This document shows, piece after piece, positions 25,234-35,149 of a DNA stretch of 64,000 bases. A program made the position numbers and the translations under genes. The notes under the pieces are model-generated. The model was not told the DNA's origin and did no database searches. It was given only the letters and a program-made list of their open reading frames with translations. The stretch comes from Salinarimonas rosea DSM 21201 (lineage in GTDB: Bacteria; Pseudomonadota; Alphaproteobacteria; Rhizobiales; Beijerinckiaceae). Each line of letters starts with the position of its first letter. Position 1 is the stretch's first letter. The stretch is taken from positions 111,876 through 175,875 of the forward strand of contig NZ_AUBC01000014.1 of the NCBI RefSeq assembly GCF_000429045.1. The letters are read 5' to 3'.

Positions 25234-26165
25234 CCGCCGGATCGCCCGGCGGCGCGACGGCGCGTGCCGGGCTCCGCGCGGCCCTGCGGCTCGACGCGCT
25301 GGGCTCCGCTCTCCCCGCCGCCTTCCGCCGCCGCGGGCCGATGGCCCGCCTCGAGCGGCGCCTGCCGCGCTTCGCCGGCACGGTTCTGCTCGGCGTCTTC
25401 TTCGGCGCGACGGCGGTCTCGGGCCTCGCGGCGGGCGGCCGGCTCGACGCCTTCTTCGCGCAGAACGGGTCTCCCCGCGACGTGCTCGCCCGGGCGCTCG
25501 GCTTCGGGATCGACGCCGTCACGATCTCGGGCATCGCGCGGCTCGACGAGCGCGAGGTGCTCGCCGCCGCGGGCATCGACCCGCGCACCTCGCTGCCCTT
25601 CCTCGACGCGGGCATCGCCCGCGAGGGGCTGGAGGCGCTGCCCCTCGTCGGCCACGCCTCGGTGCGCAAGCTCTTCCCGAACCAGGTGACGATCGGCATC
25701 GAGGAGCGCGAGCCCTATGCCCTGTGGCAGGTCGACGGGCGCGTCTACGTCATCGCCGCGGACGGGCGCGTCATCGACGTCTTCCGGGACGATCCGCGCT
25801 ACCGCGTCCTGCCGCACGTCGTCGGCGAGGGCGCCAACGAGCGGCTCGAGGACTATTTCGCCATCGTCGACGCCGCCGGCCCGCTGCGCGCGCGCATCCG
25901 CGCCGGCAGCCTCGTCGCCGAGCGGCGCTGGACGCTCACCCTCGACAGCGGCATCGACCTGCGGCTGCCCGAGCGCGACCCGATGGCGGCGCTTTCGCGC
26001 TTCGTCGCGCTGGAGCGCGAGCACGGGCTTTTCGACAAGGACATCATCGCCGTGGACCTGCGCATGCCCGATCGAATCGTCGTGCGGCTCACGGAGGAGG
26101 CCGCCGCCGCGCGCGCCGAGGAGATGAAGGACCGCGCGCTGCGCGGCCGGGGGGTGCGCACGTGA
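25200..26165 (+). CDS. ftsQ: Cell division protein FtsQ
   Basis: A 321-residue bitopic division protein linking the cytoplasmic and periplasmic parts of the divisome. A cytoplasmic Arg-rich head (about 55 residues) precedes a membrane segment ([20 protein letters not shown]) and a POTRA domain ([20 protein letters not shown], then [30 protein letters not shown]). The C-terminus ends in the usual [14 protein letters not shown]. The start inside ddl is supported by length; no strong Shine-Dalgarno is seen, and a later start at 25341 is possible but would remove the basic head. The stop overlaps the ftsA GTG start. Confidence 0.93.
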   Translation: MDGGGRLAEPLTAGSPGGATARAGLRAALRLDALGSALPAAFRRRGPMARLERRLPRFAGTVLLGVFFGATAVSGLAAGGRLDAFFAQNGSPRDVLARALGFGIDAVTISGIARLDEREVLAAAGIDPRTSLPFLDAGIAREGLEALPLVGHASVRKLFPNQVTIGIEEREPYALWQVDGRVYVIAADGRVIDVFRDDPRYRVLPHVVGEGANERLEDYFAIVDAAGPLRARIRAGSLVAERRWTLTLDSGIDLRLPERDPMAALSRFVALEREHGLFDKDIIAVDLRMPDRIVVRLTEEAAAARAEEMKDRALRGRGVRT

Positions 26166-27475
26166 GCGCGACCGTCGTCCTCCCCCGCCTCAAGCCGCTC
26201 TCCGCCCGCAAGGGCGCGATCCTCTCGGTGCTCGACGTCGGCACCTCGAAGATCGTCTGCCTCGTCGCCCAGCTCCAGCCCTGGGAAGGCGCGGAGGGGC
26301 TGACCAACCGCACGCACCTGGCGCGCATCCTCGGCATCGGTCACCACCGTTCCACGGGGCTCAAGGGCGGCGCGATCGTCGATCTCGAGGCCGCCGAGAC
26401 GGCGATCCGGCACGCGGTCCACGCCGCCGAGCGGATGGCGAAGGTCGAGATCCAGTCCGTCATCGTCAACCTGACCGGCGGGCGGATCGCCTCGCAGCGG
26501 CTGTCCTCGAGCGTCGTCGCCCGCGGAACGGTGGGGGACTCCGAGATCCAGCGCGCCCTGCGGCTGGCGACCGCCGGCGGCGTCGGGCAGGGCCGGATCA
26601 CGCTCCACTCGATCCCGCTGGCCTACACGCTCGACAGCCAGGCCGGCATCGCCGACCCGACGGGCATGCTCGGCGAGAAGCTCTCGATCGACCTCCACGT
26701 CGTCGGCGCCCAGGCGGCGGCGGCGCGCAACCTGATGCTCGCGATCCAGCGCTGCCACCTCGACGTCGAGGCCGTGGTGGCGACGCCCTACGCGGCGGGG
26801 CTCTCCGCGCTCTCGGACGACGAGGCCGAGATGGGCGTCGTCGTCGTCGATTGCGGCGGGGGGACGACCTCGGTGGGCGTCTTCGAGGCGGGGCATCTCG
26901 TCCACGCCGACGCGCTGGCGGTGGGCGGCCATCACGTCACGATGGACGTGGCGCGCGGCCTCGCGACCAAGCTCTCCGCGGCCGAGCGGCTCAAGACGCT
27001 GCACGGCGCCTGCATCGCGTCCGCCGCCGACGAGCGGGACCTGATCCACGTCCCGACCGTCGACGAGGACGAGCGCGCGCTCGCCGCGCATCTGCCGAAA
27101 TCGCATCTCGTGCGCATCGTGCGGCCGCGGGTCGAGGAGATCCTCGAGCTCGTGCGCGACCGCCTCGGCGAGGCCGGCCACGGCCCGCGCCCCGGCCGGC
27201 GCATCGTGCTCACGGGCGGGGCGAGCCAGCTCGCGGGGCTGCCGGAGACGGCGCGTCGTATCCTCGAGGGGCCGGTCCGCGTCGGCCGTCCGCTCGGGAT
27301 CAAGGGACTGCCGGAGGCGGCCAAGGGTCCCGCCTTCACGGCGGCGGTGGGGCTCCTCGTCTATCCGCAGGTGGCGCACGCGGAGCGCTTCGACACCCGC
27401 GGCGGGCAGGCCGGGGGCGCCGAGGGACAGGGTTACATCTCGCGGGTCGGGCGATGGCTGCGCGAGAGCTTCTGA
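26162..27475 (+). CDS. ftsA: Cell division protein FtsA
   Basis: A 437-residue actin-like ATPase that tethers FtsZ filaments to the membrane. It shows SVLDVGTSKIVCLVAQL (phosphate 1), VVDCGGGTTSVGVFEAGHL (phosphate 2), and VLTGGASQLAGLPETA (adenosine motif), and ends in an amphipathic membrane-targeting helix (YISRVGRWLRESF). The GTG start at 26162 overlaps the ftsQ stop in GTGA, so translation is coupled. ftsZ follows after 113 bases. Confidence 0.96.
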   Translation: MSATVVLPRLKPLSARKGAILSVLDVGTSKIVCLVAQLQPWEGAEGLTNRTHLARILGIGHHRSTGLKGGAIVDLEAAETAIRHAVHAAERMAKVEIQSVIVNLTGGRIASQRLSSSVVARGTVGDSEIQRALRLATAGGVGQGRITLHSIPLAYTLDSQAGIADPTGMLGEKLSIDLHVVGAQAAAARNLMLAIQRCHLDVEAVVATPYAAGLSALSDDEAEMGVVVVDCGGGTTSVGVFEAGHLVHADALAVGGHHVTMDVARGLATKLSAAERLKTLHGACIASAADERDLIHVPTVDEDERALAAHLPKSHLVRIVRPRVEEILELVRDRLGEAGHGPRPGRRIVLTGGASQLAGLPETARRILEGPVRVGRPLGIKGLPEAAKGPAFTAAVGLLVYPQVAHAERFDTRGGQAGGAEGQGYISRVGRWLRESF

Positions 27476-27588
27476 GATGAACCGGACCGCGCCGGCGTAA
27501 CGGGTGCGGGGCACGGTCGGGACACGGAACAGGGGCGGCGCCCACAGAGCGCCGCGGGACACGGGACAGGGCACGAGAGGGCAAGCCA

Positions 27589-29523
27589 ATGGCTCAGATC
27601 AATCTGCAGGCTCCGGACATCCGCGAGCTCAAGCCGCACATCACCGTCTTCGGCGTGGGCGGCGCCGGCGGCAACGCCGTCAACAACATGATCGACTCGG
27701 GCCTGCAGGGCGTCGAGTTCGTGGTCGCCAACACCGACGCGCAGGCGCTCGCCTCCTCGCGGGCGAGCCGCATCGTGCAGATGGGCGTCGCCGTCACGGA
27801 GGGGCTGGGCGCCGGCTCGCAGCCGGACGTCGGCCGCGCCGCCGCCGAGGAGGTGATCGACGAGATCCGCGATCAGCTGTCGGGCGCGCACATGGTGTTC
27901 ATCACCGCCGGCATGGGCGGCGGCACGGGCACGGGCGCCGCGCCGGTGATCGCGCGGGCCGCGCGCGAGATGGGCATCCTCACGGTGGGCGTGGTGACCA
28001 AGCCCTTCCAGTTCGAGGGCTCGCGGCGCATGAAGCTCGCCGAGGCGGGCATCCAGGAGCTGCAGTCGAACGTCGACACGCTGATCGTCATCCCCAACCA
28101 GAACCTCTTCCGCGTCGCCAACGAGCGCACCACCTTCGCCGACGCCTTCGCGATGGCCGACCAGGTGCTCTACTCGGGCGTGGCCTGCATCACCGACCTG
28201 ATGGTGAAGGAGGGCCTCATCAACCTCGACTTCGCCGACGTGCGCGCGATCATGCGCGGCATGGGCAAGGCGATGATGGGCACCGGCGAGGCGTCCGGCG
28301 ACAACCGCGCGCTCCAGGCGGCCGAGGCGGCGATCGCGAACCCGCTGCTCGACGACGTGTCGATGAAGGGCGCGCGCGGCCTGCTGATCTCCATCACCGG
28401 CGGCCCCGACCTCACCCTCTACGAGGTGGACGAGGCGGCGACCCGCATCCGCGAGGAGGTCGACTCGGAGGCGAACATCATCCTGGGCGCCACCTTCGAC
28501 GAGACGCTCGAGGGCGTCATCCGCGTGTCGGTGGTGGCCACCGGCATCGACCACGAGCTCGCCGCGGCGGCGCTCGAGGTCTCCGCCACCGAGCAGCGGA
28601 TCGCGGAGGTGGCCGAGCGCCTGCGCGCCGAGGCCCGTGCCCGCGCGACGCAGCAGGGGCAGGCTCCCGCGACCACGACCGTCGTGCCGCAGGTGCCGGC
28701 GCAGCGTGCCGCCGCGCCGGCCGAGACGGCGGCGCCCGCCGCCCGCCCGGCCGCCGAGGCGCCGTCCGCCCAGGTGGCGGCCGAGCCCGAGACGCACGTC
28801 CCGGCGCCCGCCGCCGCGCCGGTCGTCCAGGCGCACGCCGCGCCCCAGCCCGCGCCCCAGCCCGCCACGCATGCCGCCGCGCCGGCGCCCGTTCACGCGC
28901 CGTCGCCGGCGGTCACCGCCGCCGAGCGCGCCGTCGCCGAGGCGATGGCCGGTCTCGCCGTGGAGCGCACGCCGGCGCCGCAGCCGGAGCCCGAGGCTTC
29001 GCACGACGACATCTTCGTGCCGCCGCAGGCGGAGCGCGTGCATCGCGCGCCGCGCATGCCGCGGGTCGACGAGCTGCCGATGCCGGCGCAGAACCAGCTG
29101 CGCGCCCGCGGGCCGCAGCCCGAGGCCGAGCAGAAGCGCGGCCTCCTGCACCGCCTCGCCACGGTCGGTTTCGGCCGCCGCGAGGACGCGCCGGCCCAGC
29201 CGCACGGCCAGGTACCCGGCCAGGCCCCCGGCCAGCAGCACGCCCAGCCCGCGCCGCAGGCGCAGGCTCCCGCGGCGCGCCAGCCGGCTCCCGCCCCGCG
29301 TCCCGCGCAGCCGGCCGCGCAGGCTCCGGCGCAGCCGCAGCAGCCGCAGCAGCCCGGCATGTCGCCGGTCCACGCCGAGTACACCAAGCGTCCGGCGGCG
29401 CCGCAGGGCTACCGCCCGGCCCAGGGCAATCTCGACCCGCACGGCCGCGCGCCCGCCCAGCCGCGCCCGCTCGACGACGACCAGCTCGAGATCCCCGCCT
29501 TCCTGCGCCGCCAGGCCAACTGA
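27589..29523 (+). CDS. ftsZ: Cell division protein FtsZ (long-linker form)
   Basis: A 644-residue tubulin-like GTPase forming the Z ring. The GTPase domain (about 15-330) shows [14 protein letters not shown], the signature [12 protein letters not shown], and the T7 loop [11 protein letters not shown]. It is followed by an exceptionally long linker of about 290 residues rich in Pro/Ala/Gln, partly built from APAQ-like repeats, and ends in the conserved C-terminal peptide [14 protein letters not shown] that binds FtsA and other partners. Long linkers are typical of Hyphomicrobiales and Caulobacter. A strong hairpin terminator follows. Confidence 0.97.
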   Translation: MAQINLQAPDIRELKPHITVFGVGGAGGNAVNNMIDSGLQGVEFVVANTDAQALASSRASRIVQMGVAVTEGLGAGSQPDVGRAAAEEVIDEIRDQLSGAHMVFITAGMGGGTGTGAAPVIARAAREMGILTVGVVTKPFQFEGSRRMKLAEAGIQELQSNVDTLIVIPNQNLFRVANERTTFADAFAMADQVLYSGVACITDLMVKEGLINLDFADVRAIMRGMGKAMMGTGEASGDNRALQAAEAAIANPLLDDVSMKGARGLLISITGGPDLTLYEVDEAATRIREEVDSEANIILGATFDETLEGVIRVSVVATGIDHELAAAALEVSATEQRIAEVAERLRAEARARATQQGQAPATTTVVPQVPAQRAAAPAETAAPAARPAAEAPSAQVAAEPETHVPAPAAAPVVQAHAAPQPAPQPATHAAAPAPVHAPSPAVTAAERAVAEAMAGLAVERTPAPQPEPEASHDDIFVPPQAERVHRAPRMPRVDELPMPAQNQLRARGPQPEAEQKRGLLHRLATVGFGRREDAPAQPHGQVPGQAPGQQHAQPAPQAQAPAARQPAPAPRPAQPAAQAPAQPQQPQQPGMSPVHAEYTKRPAAPQGYRPAQGNLDPHGRAPAQPRPLDDDQLEIPAFLRRQAN

Positions 29524-29606
29524 GGCGGCCGTTCCCGGCGGCGGCTCGCGGTGCGGACCCGCGGCCGCCGCCCCCTTCCCGAGCCCGCCCGATTCTCGCC
29601 CAGGAT

Positions 29607-29641
29607 CGCCCCGGACGCCCGCGTCCGGGGCGTTCGCTCTT
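29607..29641 (+). terminator. Intrinsic terminator after ftsZ
   Basis: Ten-base perfect arms CGCCCCGGAC (29607-29616) and GTCCGGGGCG (29623-29632) around a six-base loop are followed by TTCGCTCTT. It separates the ddl-ftsQAZ unit from lpxC. The whole 368-base gap 29524-29891 contains this and the lpxC promoter and no gene. Confidence 0.8.
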
Positions 29642-29735
29642 CCGGCCCCGAGCTGGAAAACCTCAACGAAATCAACGTTCGTCACGGGTGTGGCGAAATC
29701 GCGGCGACTTGTAACAGAACGTTAGACAACGTGAT

Positions 29736-29764
29736 TTGGCCGGCCCCTCGGGCGCGACTATGGT
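29736..29764 (+). promoter_or_regulatory. Candidate promoter of lpxC
   Basis: TTGGCC (29736-29741) and TATGGT (29759-29764) are spaced by 17 bases, giving a leader of about 120 bases. A second AT-rich candidate TTGTAA-N17-TGATTT lies just upstream. The local sequence also contains AACGTT/AACGTG near-repeats at 29720-29735, of unknown meaning. Confidence 0.4.
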
Positions 29765-29891
29765 GCGCCGCATACAGGAAGAGGCGGTCGGGCTCCCGCT
29801 CGAACCGTCCGGGGCCGAGAACACGGACAGGCAGGCCGATTGCCGGGGGCGCTCGCGTCCACGCCGAGAGCCTTTGTCCTGGAAGAGAACG

Positions 29892-30833
29892 ATGAGCCAG
29901 ATGCATCAGGTCACCCTGCGCGCGCCCGTCGAGATCAGCGGAACGGGCGTCCATTCCGGCGAGAGCGTCTCGGTGACCCTGCATCCGGCGGAGCCCAACC
30001 ACGGCGTCGTCTTCCTGCGCACGGGCCTCCCCAACGGCATCGACCGCCTCATCGAGGCGCGCCACATCAACGTCTCGGCCACCGAGCTGTGCACCGTCGT
30101 CGGCGTCCGCGAGAGCGGCTGCGTGGCGACGATCGAGCACCTGATGGCCGCCCTCGCCGGGCTCGGCGTCGACAACGTCCTCGTCGAGATCGACGGAACC
30201 GAGGTGCCGATCCTCGACGGATCGGCCGCGCCCTTCGTGGACGCGATCGAGGCGGTCGGCACGATCACCCAGGCTGCCTCCCGCCGCGTGCTCAAGGTCC
30301 GCCGCCCGGTGCGGGTGGAGAAGGGCGCCTCCTTCGTCGAGCTGCTGCCGGCCGACAAGGGCCTCAAGCTCGACGTCGAGATCGACTTCGCCGACGGCGC
30401 CATCGGCCGCCAGCGCCGCGTCTGCGACCTCACGCCGGCGACGTTCCGCCGCGAGATCGCCGCCGCGCGAACCTTCGGCTTCATGCGCGACGTCGAGGCG
30501 CTGTGGAAGGCCGGCTTCGCGCTCGGCGCCTCGCTCGAGAACACCGTCGCCGTGGGCGAGGACGGGGTGATCAACCCCGAGGGCCTGCGCTTCGCCGACG
30601 AGTTCGCCCGCCACAAGCTGCTCGACGCCGTGGGCGACCTCGCGCTCGCCGGCTACCCGCTGGCGGCGCATTACCGCGCCCATCGCGGCGGCCACCGCCT
30701 CAATTTCGCCGTCCTGGAAGCTTTGTTCGCCGATCGTGCGAACTACGAGATCGTCGAGGTCGGGACACGCCGGGAGCCGGCCGAGGCCGTGCTGCCTCTG
30801 CCGCTCGCTGCCTTCGGCGGCCGCGCCGGCTGA
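29892..30833 (+). CDS. lpxC: UDP-3-O-acyl-N-acetylglucosamine deacetylase LpxC
   Basis: A 313-residue zinc amidase catalysing the first committed step of lipid A synthesis. Zinc ligands and catalytic residues are visible in TIEHLMAALAGLGVDN (His), RHKLLDAVGDLALAG (His and Asp) and HRGGHRLNFAVLEAL (catalytic His). It begins QVTLRAPVEISGTGVHSGE, the normal start; the ATG at 29892 was preferred over an upstream frame without family similarity. It follows ftsZ as in most alphaproteobacteria but has its own promoter. Confidence 0.97.
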   Translation: MSQMHQVTLRAPVEISGTGVHSGESVSVTLHPAEPNHGVVFLRTGLPNGIDRLIEARHINVSATELCTVVGVRESGCVATIEHLMAALAGLGVDNVLVEIDGTEVPILDGSAAPFVDAIEAVGTITQAASRRVLKVRRPVRVEKGASFVELLPADKGLKLDVEIDFADGAIGRQRRVCDLTPATFRREIAAARTFGFMRDVEALWKAGFALGASLENTVAVGEDGVINPEGLRFADEFARHKLLDAVGDLALAGYPLAAHYRAHRGGHRLNFAVLEALFADRANYEIVEVGTRREPAEAVLPLPLAAFGGRAG

Positions 30834-30978
30834 CGCCTCCACCGCTCTCTCGCGACCGTCGGGCGCATCTCGCGCGATGCCGCTTTGCGGATCGGCGGGT
30901 CTGAGGTAAACAGCGCGGAAATCCAGGTGCCGGCGCGGGACGCGCGGGGCGCGAATCCCTTCGGAGGTCGATCGAGGC

Positions 30979-31878
30979 ATGTCTTTCGCGAATGCGTATC
31001 GAGGCGCGAAAGCCGCCGCCGTCCGCTCGGTCGCGATCGCCGGGCTCGCGCTCGCGCTCGCGGGCTGCGAGACCGTCGCCTCGCTCAACCCCTTCGGCCG
31101 CGGCGAGACCTACGAGCCCGAGATCGTGGAGACGCGGCCCGCCGCCGAGCTCTACAACGAGGGCCTCTCGCTGATCGACCGGGGCCAGTACCAGACGGCC
31201 GCGGAGCGCTTCGAGGAGATCGAGGAGGCCTACCCGTTCAGCGACTTCGCCCGGCGCGCGCTGATCATGCAGGCCTACGCGCAGTTCGCCGGCGGTGCCT
31301 ACGACGACAGCTCGAACACCGCGCAGCGCTACCTGCAGCTCTATCCGGGCCAGGAGAGCGCGGACTACGCGCAGTACATCCTGGCGATGTCGAACTTCAA
31401 CCAGATTCCCGACATCACCCGCGACCAGTCCCGCACGGCCCAGGCGCTGCGCGCCTTCCAGGAGCTGATCGACCGCTACCCGAACTCGGACTACGTCGAG
31501 GACGCCCGCGCCAAGATCGTCTTCGCCAACGACCAGCTCGCCGGCAAGGAGATGGAGGTCGGGCGCTTCTACCTCGAGCGGCGCAACTACACGGGCGCGA
31601 TCAACCGCTTCCGCACCGTGGTGGCCACCTACCAGACGACCCGCCACTCGGAAGAGGCGCTGGCGCGCCTGACCGAGGCCTACATGGCCATGGGCATCGT
31701 CGACGAGGCGCAGACCGCGGCCGCCGTGCTCGGCCACAACTTCCCCGAGTCGCAGTGGTACCGCGACAGCTACGCGCTCCTGCAGTCGGGGGGCCTCGAG
31801 CCGCGCGAGAACCGCGAGTCCTGGATCAGCCGCGCCTTCCGCGGGTTCACGCGGGCGGTGGTCGGCGTCGGCGGCTGA
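30979..31878 (+). CDS. bamD: Outer membrane protein assembly factor BamD
   Basis: A 299-residue lipoprotein of the BAM complex that inserts outer membrane proteins. The signal sequence ends in a lipobox LAGC near residue 29. The mature protein consists of TPR repeats, seen as AAELYNEGLSLIDRGQYQTAAERF, then SADYAQYILAMSNFNQIPD and RNYTGAINRFRTVVATYQTT, with the BamD-typical NFNQI(P)D motif. The length is slightly longer than in enteric bacteria, as usual in Hyphomicrobiales. recN follows after 11 bases, a conserved lpxC-bamD-recN order. Confidence 0.95.
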   Translation: MSFANAYRGAKAAAVRSVAIAGLALALAGCETVASLNPFGRGETYEPEIVETRPAAELYNEGLSLIDRGQYQTAAERFEEIEEAYPFSDFARRALIMQAYAQFAGGAYDDSSNTAQRYLQLYPGQESADYAQYILAMSNFNQIPDITRDQSRTAQALRAFQELIDRYPNSDYVEDARAKIVFANDQLAGKEMEVGRFYLERRNYTGAINRFRTVVATYQTTRHSEEALARLTEAYMAMGIVDEAQTAAAVLGHNFPESQWYRDSYALLQSGGLEPRENRESWISRAFRGFTRAVVGVGG

Positions 31879-31889
31879 GCCGCGCGCCC

Positions 31890-33563
31890 ATGCTCGTCCA
31901 GCTCTCGATCCGCGACATCGTCCTGATCGATCGCCTGGAGCTGCAGTTCGGCGACGGCCTCTCCGTGCTCACCGGCGAGACCGGTGCCGGCAAGTCCATC
32001 CTGCTCGATTCGGTCTCCCTCGCTCTCGGTGGGCGCGGCGACGGGGCGCTGGTGCGCCACGGCGAGAAGCAGGGCGTGGTCACCGCAGTGTTCGACGTAT
32101 CCCCCGATCACCCCGCCCGCGCGATCGCCGCGCAGGCGGAGATCGACACCGAGGGCGACCTGATCCTGCGCCGCGTCCAGATGGCGGACGGGCGCACCCG
32201 CGCCTTCATCAACGACCAGGCCGCGAGCGTGCAGGTCCTGCGCGCCATCGGCTCGATGCTCGTCGAGATCCACGCCCAGAACGCCGACCGTGCGCTCGTC
32301 GACCCCGCGACCCACCGTGCCATCCTCGACGCCTATGGCGGGCTCGGGGCGGATGCCGCCGCGGTCGCCTCGGCGGCGGACCGGGTGCGCGAGAGCCGCC
32401 GGGCGCTGGAACGTCACCGCGCCCGGATCGAGGCGGCGCGCAAGGAGGCCAACTTCCTGCGCCACGCGGTCGAGGAGCTGACGGCGCTGGCGCCGAAGCC
32501 CGGCGAGGAGGAGAGCCTGGCCGAGCGGCGCAGCACCATGATGCAGGCCGAGAAGGTCGCGAGCGACCTCTCCGAGGCCTTCGATTCGGTCGCCGGCAAC
32601 GCCTCCCCGATCGCCGCCCTCTCCGCCGCCGTGCGCCGGCTCGAGCGCCGCGGGGCGCAGGCGCCCGCCCTCGTCGACCCGCCGGTGAGGGCGCTGGACG
32701 CGGCGCTCGTGGCGCTGGACGAGGCGCGTGCCGCGCTCGAGGCGGCGATGCGCGCCGCCGAGTTCGACCCGCACGAGCTCGAGCGCGTCGAGGAACGGCT
32801 GTTCGCGCTGCGCGCCGCGGCGCGCAAGCACGACGTCCCCGCCGACGATCTCGCGGCGCTGGCGCAGCGCTACGCCGGCGATCTCGCCGAGATCGACGCC
32901 GGCGAGGAGACGCTGCATCGGCTCGAGGCGGCGCTGGCGGAGGCCGACGTCGCCTACGTCGCCGCCGCGCAGACGCTCAGCGAGAAGCGCCGTGCCGCCG
33001 CCCACGCGCTGGATGCGGCGGTGCTGGCGGAGCTGCCGCCGCTGAAGCTCGAGCGCGCCGCCTTCATCACCGAGATCGCCGTCGACGAGGCGAGCCGCGA
33101 TCCGGCCGGGTTCGACCGCGTCGAGTTCTGGGCGCGCACCAACCCCGGCACGCGTCCGGGACCGATGATGAAGGTCGCCTCCGGGGGCGAGCTCTCGCGC
33201 TTCATGCTGGCGCTGAAGGTGGTGATCGCCGACCGCGGCTCGGCCCCGACCCTCGTCTTCGACGAGATCGACACCGGCGTCGGCGGCGCCGTGGCGGACG
33301 CCATCGGCCAGCGCCTCGCCCGCCTCGCCGGGCGCGTCCAGGTGATGGCGGTGACCCACGCGCCGCAGGTCGCGGCCCGCGCGGGCGCGCACTACCTGAT
33401 CTCGAAGGAGCCCGTCGACGGCTCGGAGCGCGTCGCCACCCGCGTCACGCCCCTGCGCGAGACCCCGCGCCGCGACGAGATCGCCCGCATGCTCGCCGGC
33501 GCCACCATCACCGACGAGGCCCGCGCGGCCGCGCGGAAGCTGCTGGAGGCGGCGGTTCGGTGA
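31890..33563 (+). CDS. recN: DNA repair protein RecN
   Basis: A 557-residue SMC-like ATPase acting in double-strand break repair. The Walker A motif TGETGAGKSILLDSV is at about 29-43, long coiled coils flank a central region (SRRALERHRARIEAARKEAN and following), and the C-terminal half supplies the signature SGGELSRFMLAL and Walker B LVFDEIDTGVGG, then MAVTHAPQVAARAG. The ATG at 31890 begins at MLVQLSIRDIVLIDRLEL, the normal start. It is co-directional with bamD and convergent with an unknown gene, the two stops only 16 bases apart. Confidence 0.96.
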   Translation: MLVQLSIRDIVLIDRLELQFGDGLSVLTGETGAGKSILLDSVSLALGGRGDGALVRHGEKQGVVTAVFDVSPDHPARAIAAQAEIDTEGDLILRRVQMADGRTRAFINDQAASVQVLRAIGSMLVEIHAQNADRALVDPATHRAILDAYGGLGADAAAVASAADRVRESRRALERHRARIEAARKEANFLRHAVEELTALAPKPGEEESLAERRSTMMQAEKVASDLSEAFDSVAGNASPIAALSAAVRRLERRGAQAPALVDPPVRALDAALVALDEARAALEAAMRAAEFDPHELERVEERLFALRAAARKHDVPADDLAALAQRYAGDLAEIDAGEETLHRLEAALAEADVAYVAAAQTLSEKRRAAAHALDAAVLAELPPLKLERAAFITEIAVDEASRDPAGFDRVEFWARTNPGTRPGPMMKVASGGELSRFMLALKVVIADRGSAPTLVFDEIDTGVGGAVADAIGQRLARLAGRVQVMAVTHAPQVAARAGAHYLISKEPVDGSERVATRVTPLRETPRRDEIARMLAGATITDEARAAARKLLEAAVR

Positions 33564-33579
33564 GGGGGAGCCCCCGGGC

Positions 33580-34224
33580 TCAATGCTTCGGTTCGTGGTG
33601 CTCCAGGCCCGCTTGCATGGCGATCATCGCGGCGCGCTCGATGGCGCGCGCGTCCGCACTGGCCAGCCTCTGCGCCAGGAGCGCCGAGGCCCGTCGGTAG
33701 GCGGCGTCGCGTGAGCGCGGTTCGCGCGCCTCCAAGCGTTCGGCCGCCGAAGCAGCCAGCCTGTGCGCGAAGTCTGCGACGAGCCCGAGAGCGTGGCTCG
33801 CGTCGGGATCCGCCTCGGCGAGGGACCGCGCCGAGCACGCCATCGCCCCGGCGCAGTCGAGCGCGACGCGCGTCACCTCCGCCAGCCCCTCGATCGATTC
33901 GCACATCGCGACGAGACCCGGGAGCGAGGCCGCTTCCAGGGAGCCCGGTACCGGACCCGGCAGCGGCGGCTCGGACTGGGCGCTTCCGAGACCGCCTTCC
34001 AGCCACAGGTTAGCCTCGTATCGTGCCTTGGAGCGGGTCGGGCACGGCTCGCACCGCTCCTCCAGGATCGCACGAGCGGCGGCGTCGGCGCGCTTCCACG
34101 CCTGCGCGAGCTCCTCGTGATCGCCGATGCTGCCGACGAGGGCGAGACGCTCCAGGGCGCATGCCGTAGCGGCGGCAGCCCTCAGTTCACCGAGCAGCCT
34201 CACGAGTCCTGGGGCGTCATGCAT
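33580..34224 (-). CDS. Hypothetical helical protein, unknown function
   Basis: A 214-residue protein that I do not recognise. It is Ala/Glu/Arg-rich with few beta-formers, suggesting a helical cytosolic protein; there is no signal peptide or membrane segment. A short region has EERCEPCPTRSKARYE, with a CxxC pair, and two further Cys appear in LDCAGAMACSAR, so a metal or redox site is possible but unproven. The start at 34224 was chosen because GAGG lies six bases upstream; ATGs at 34230 and further upstream are alternatives. It follows the LuxR-type gene on the same strand, with an inverted repeat about 90 bases before its start. Confidence 0.6.
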   Translation of the reverse strand: MHDAPGLVRLLGELRAAAATACALERLALVGSIGDHEELAQAWKRADAAARAILEERCEPCPTRSKARYEANLWLEGGLGSAQSEPPLPGPVPGSLEAASLPGLVAMCESIEGLAEVTRVALDCAGAMACSARSLAEADPDASHALGLVADFAHRLAASAAERLEAREPRSRDAAYRRASALLAQRLASADARAIERAAMIAMQAGLEHHEPKH

Positions 34225-34311
34225 GCTCATCCTCGGATTCCTGGGATTCACGTCGGCCGCGCGCAGTGGATCTGTCGAGCCACAGTCTTAGGCTGCACAT
34301 GACGCGCTCGC

Positions 34312-34333
34312 GTAGTACGCCTTCGCGTACTAC
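34312..34333. promoter_or_regulatory. Perfect 9-bp inverted repeat, possible LuxR-type operator
   Basis: GTAGTACGC (34312-34320) and GCGTACTAC (34325-34333) are perfect inverted copies separated by CTTC. It lies between the stop of the LuxR-type gene and the start of the unknown downstream gene, with no T tract on either side, so an operator is at least as likely as a terminator. Total length of 22 bases resembles lux-box dyads, although the sequence is not a known consensus. Confidence 0.45.
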
Positions 34334-34346
34334 CTTTCCGTTGTCG

Positions 34347-35087
34347 CTACCGCACCAGCCCCAGCCGGATCGCCTCCGCAACCGCGTGCGTCCTGTTGCG
34401 CGTGCCGAGCTTCCGGCGGGCGGAGCGCAGGTGACGGTCGACACCGTGGTCGGTGATGCGCATGCGCGCGCCGATCTCGAGGTCGGTGAGGCCCTCGGCC
34501 GCCCATTGCAGCGTCTCGCGCTCGCGGGGCGAGAGGGAGGGGCGCGGGGAGGGCTCCTCCTCGTCGACGCGCCGCAGCTGCAGGCTACGGGCGAGCGCGT
34601 AGGTGGCGAGCAGGGTCAGCATGCCCCGCGCCTCCGGCGAGGACTCGCTCCGGGGGCCGGCGAGCGAGAAGCCGGCGACGTCGCCCTCCACCGTGACGAG
34701 CGGCACGGTGAAGCCGCACTTCAGGTCGAACTCGCCGGCCTCGTCCATGACGCGGCGCGCCGCGGCGTCCTGCGCGCAGTCGGCCTCGAGCTCCGACCAG
34801 AAGAAGGGCGAGGCATTCGCGTTGACGCGGCGGATCGCCGGGTCGCGGTAGAGGTAGCCGTGCGAGAAGTAGCGGCGCGCCCATTCCTCCGGCCAGACCG
34901 CCAGCAAGACGTGCGCGACCTGCTGGACACGCGAGGCGCCCGGCCGCGGCATCGTGCCGGCGAGCAGGTGCTCGAAGCCGAAGCGGCGCGCCGGCGCGAG
35001 CAGCGCACGACAGACGTCCTCGTGCGTGCGCGCACGATCGACCTCCTGGATGAAGGCGAGCGTCTGATCGAGCGACTTGCGGGACAT
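34347..35087 (-). CDS. LuxR family autoinducer-binding transcriptional regulator (LuxR solo)
   Basis: A 246-residue regulator. The N-terminal autoinducer-binding domain (about 15-165) keeps the key residues of the LuxR/TraR pocket: Trp and Tyr in WPEEWARRYFSHGYLYRDP, Asp-Pro in the same block, and Trp in PFFWSEL. The C-terminal GerE helix-turn-helix follows (LSPRERETLQWAAEGLTDLEIGARM, then RSARRKLGTRNRTHAVAEA). It should bind an N-acyl homoserine lactone or similar ligand. No luxI-type synthase is present in the window, hence the label solo. It lies 62 bases beyond the phn operon on the same strand but has its own start and spacing, so co-regulation with phosphonate use is uncertain. Confidence 0.88.
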   Translation of the reverse strand: MSRKSLDQTLAFIQEVDRARTHEDVCRALLAPARRFGFEHLLAGTMPRPGASRVQQVAHVLLAVWPEEWARRYFSHGYLYRDPAIRRVNANASPFFWSELEADCAQDAAARRVMDEAGEFDLKCGFTVPLVTVEGDVAGFSLAGPRSESSPEARGMLTLLATYALARSLQLRRVDEEEPSPRPSLSPRERETLQWAAEGLTDLEIGARMRITDHGVDRHLRSARRKLGTRNRTHAVAEAIRLGLVR

Positions 35088-35149
35088 CGAGCGACCTCCC
35101 CCGGGAGTGTCGCCCATTGCGCGCGAGGCGGCAAGACGTGCAACCGGCG

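Noticed and set aside
34293..34300. CTGCACAT, a half-site like that of the TraR box
   Set aside because: Only one half is present and no paired half-site follows; the perfect dyad at 34312-34333 is the better candidate.
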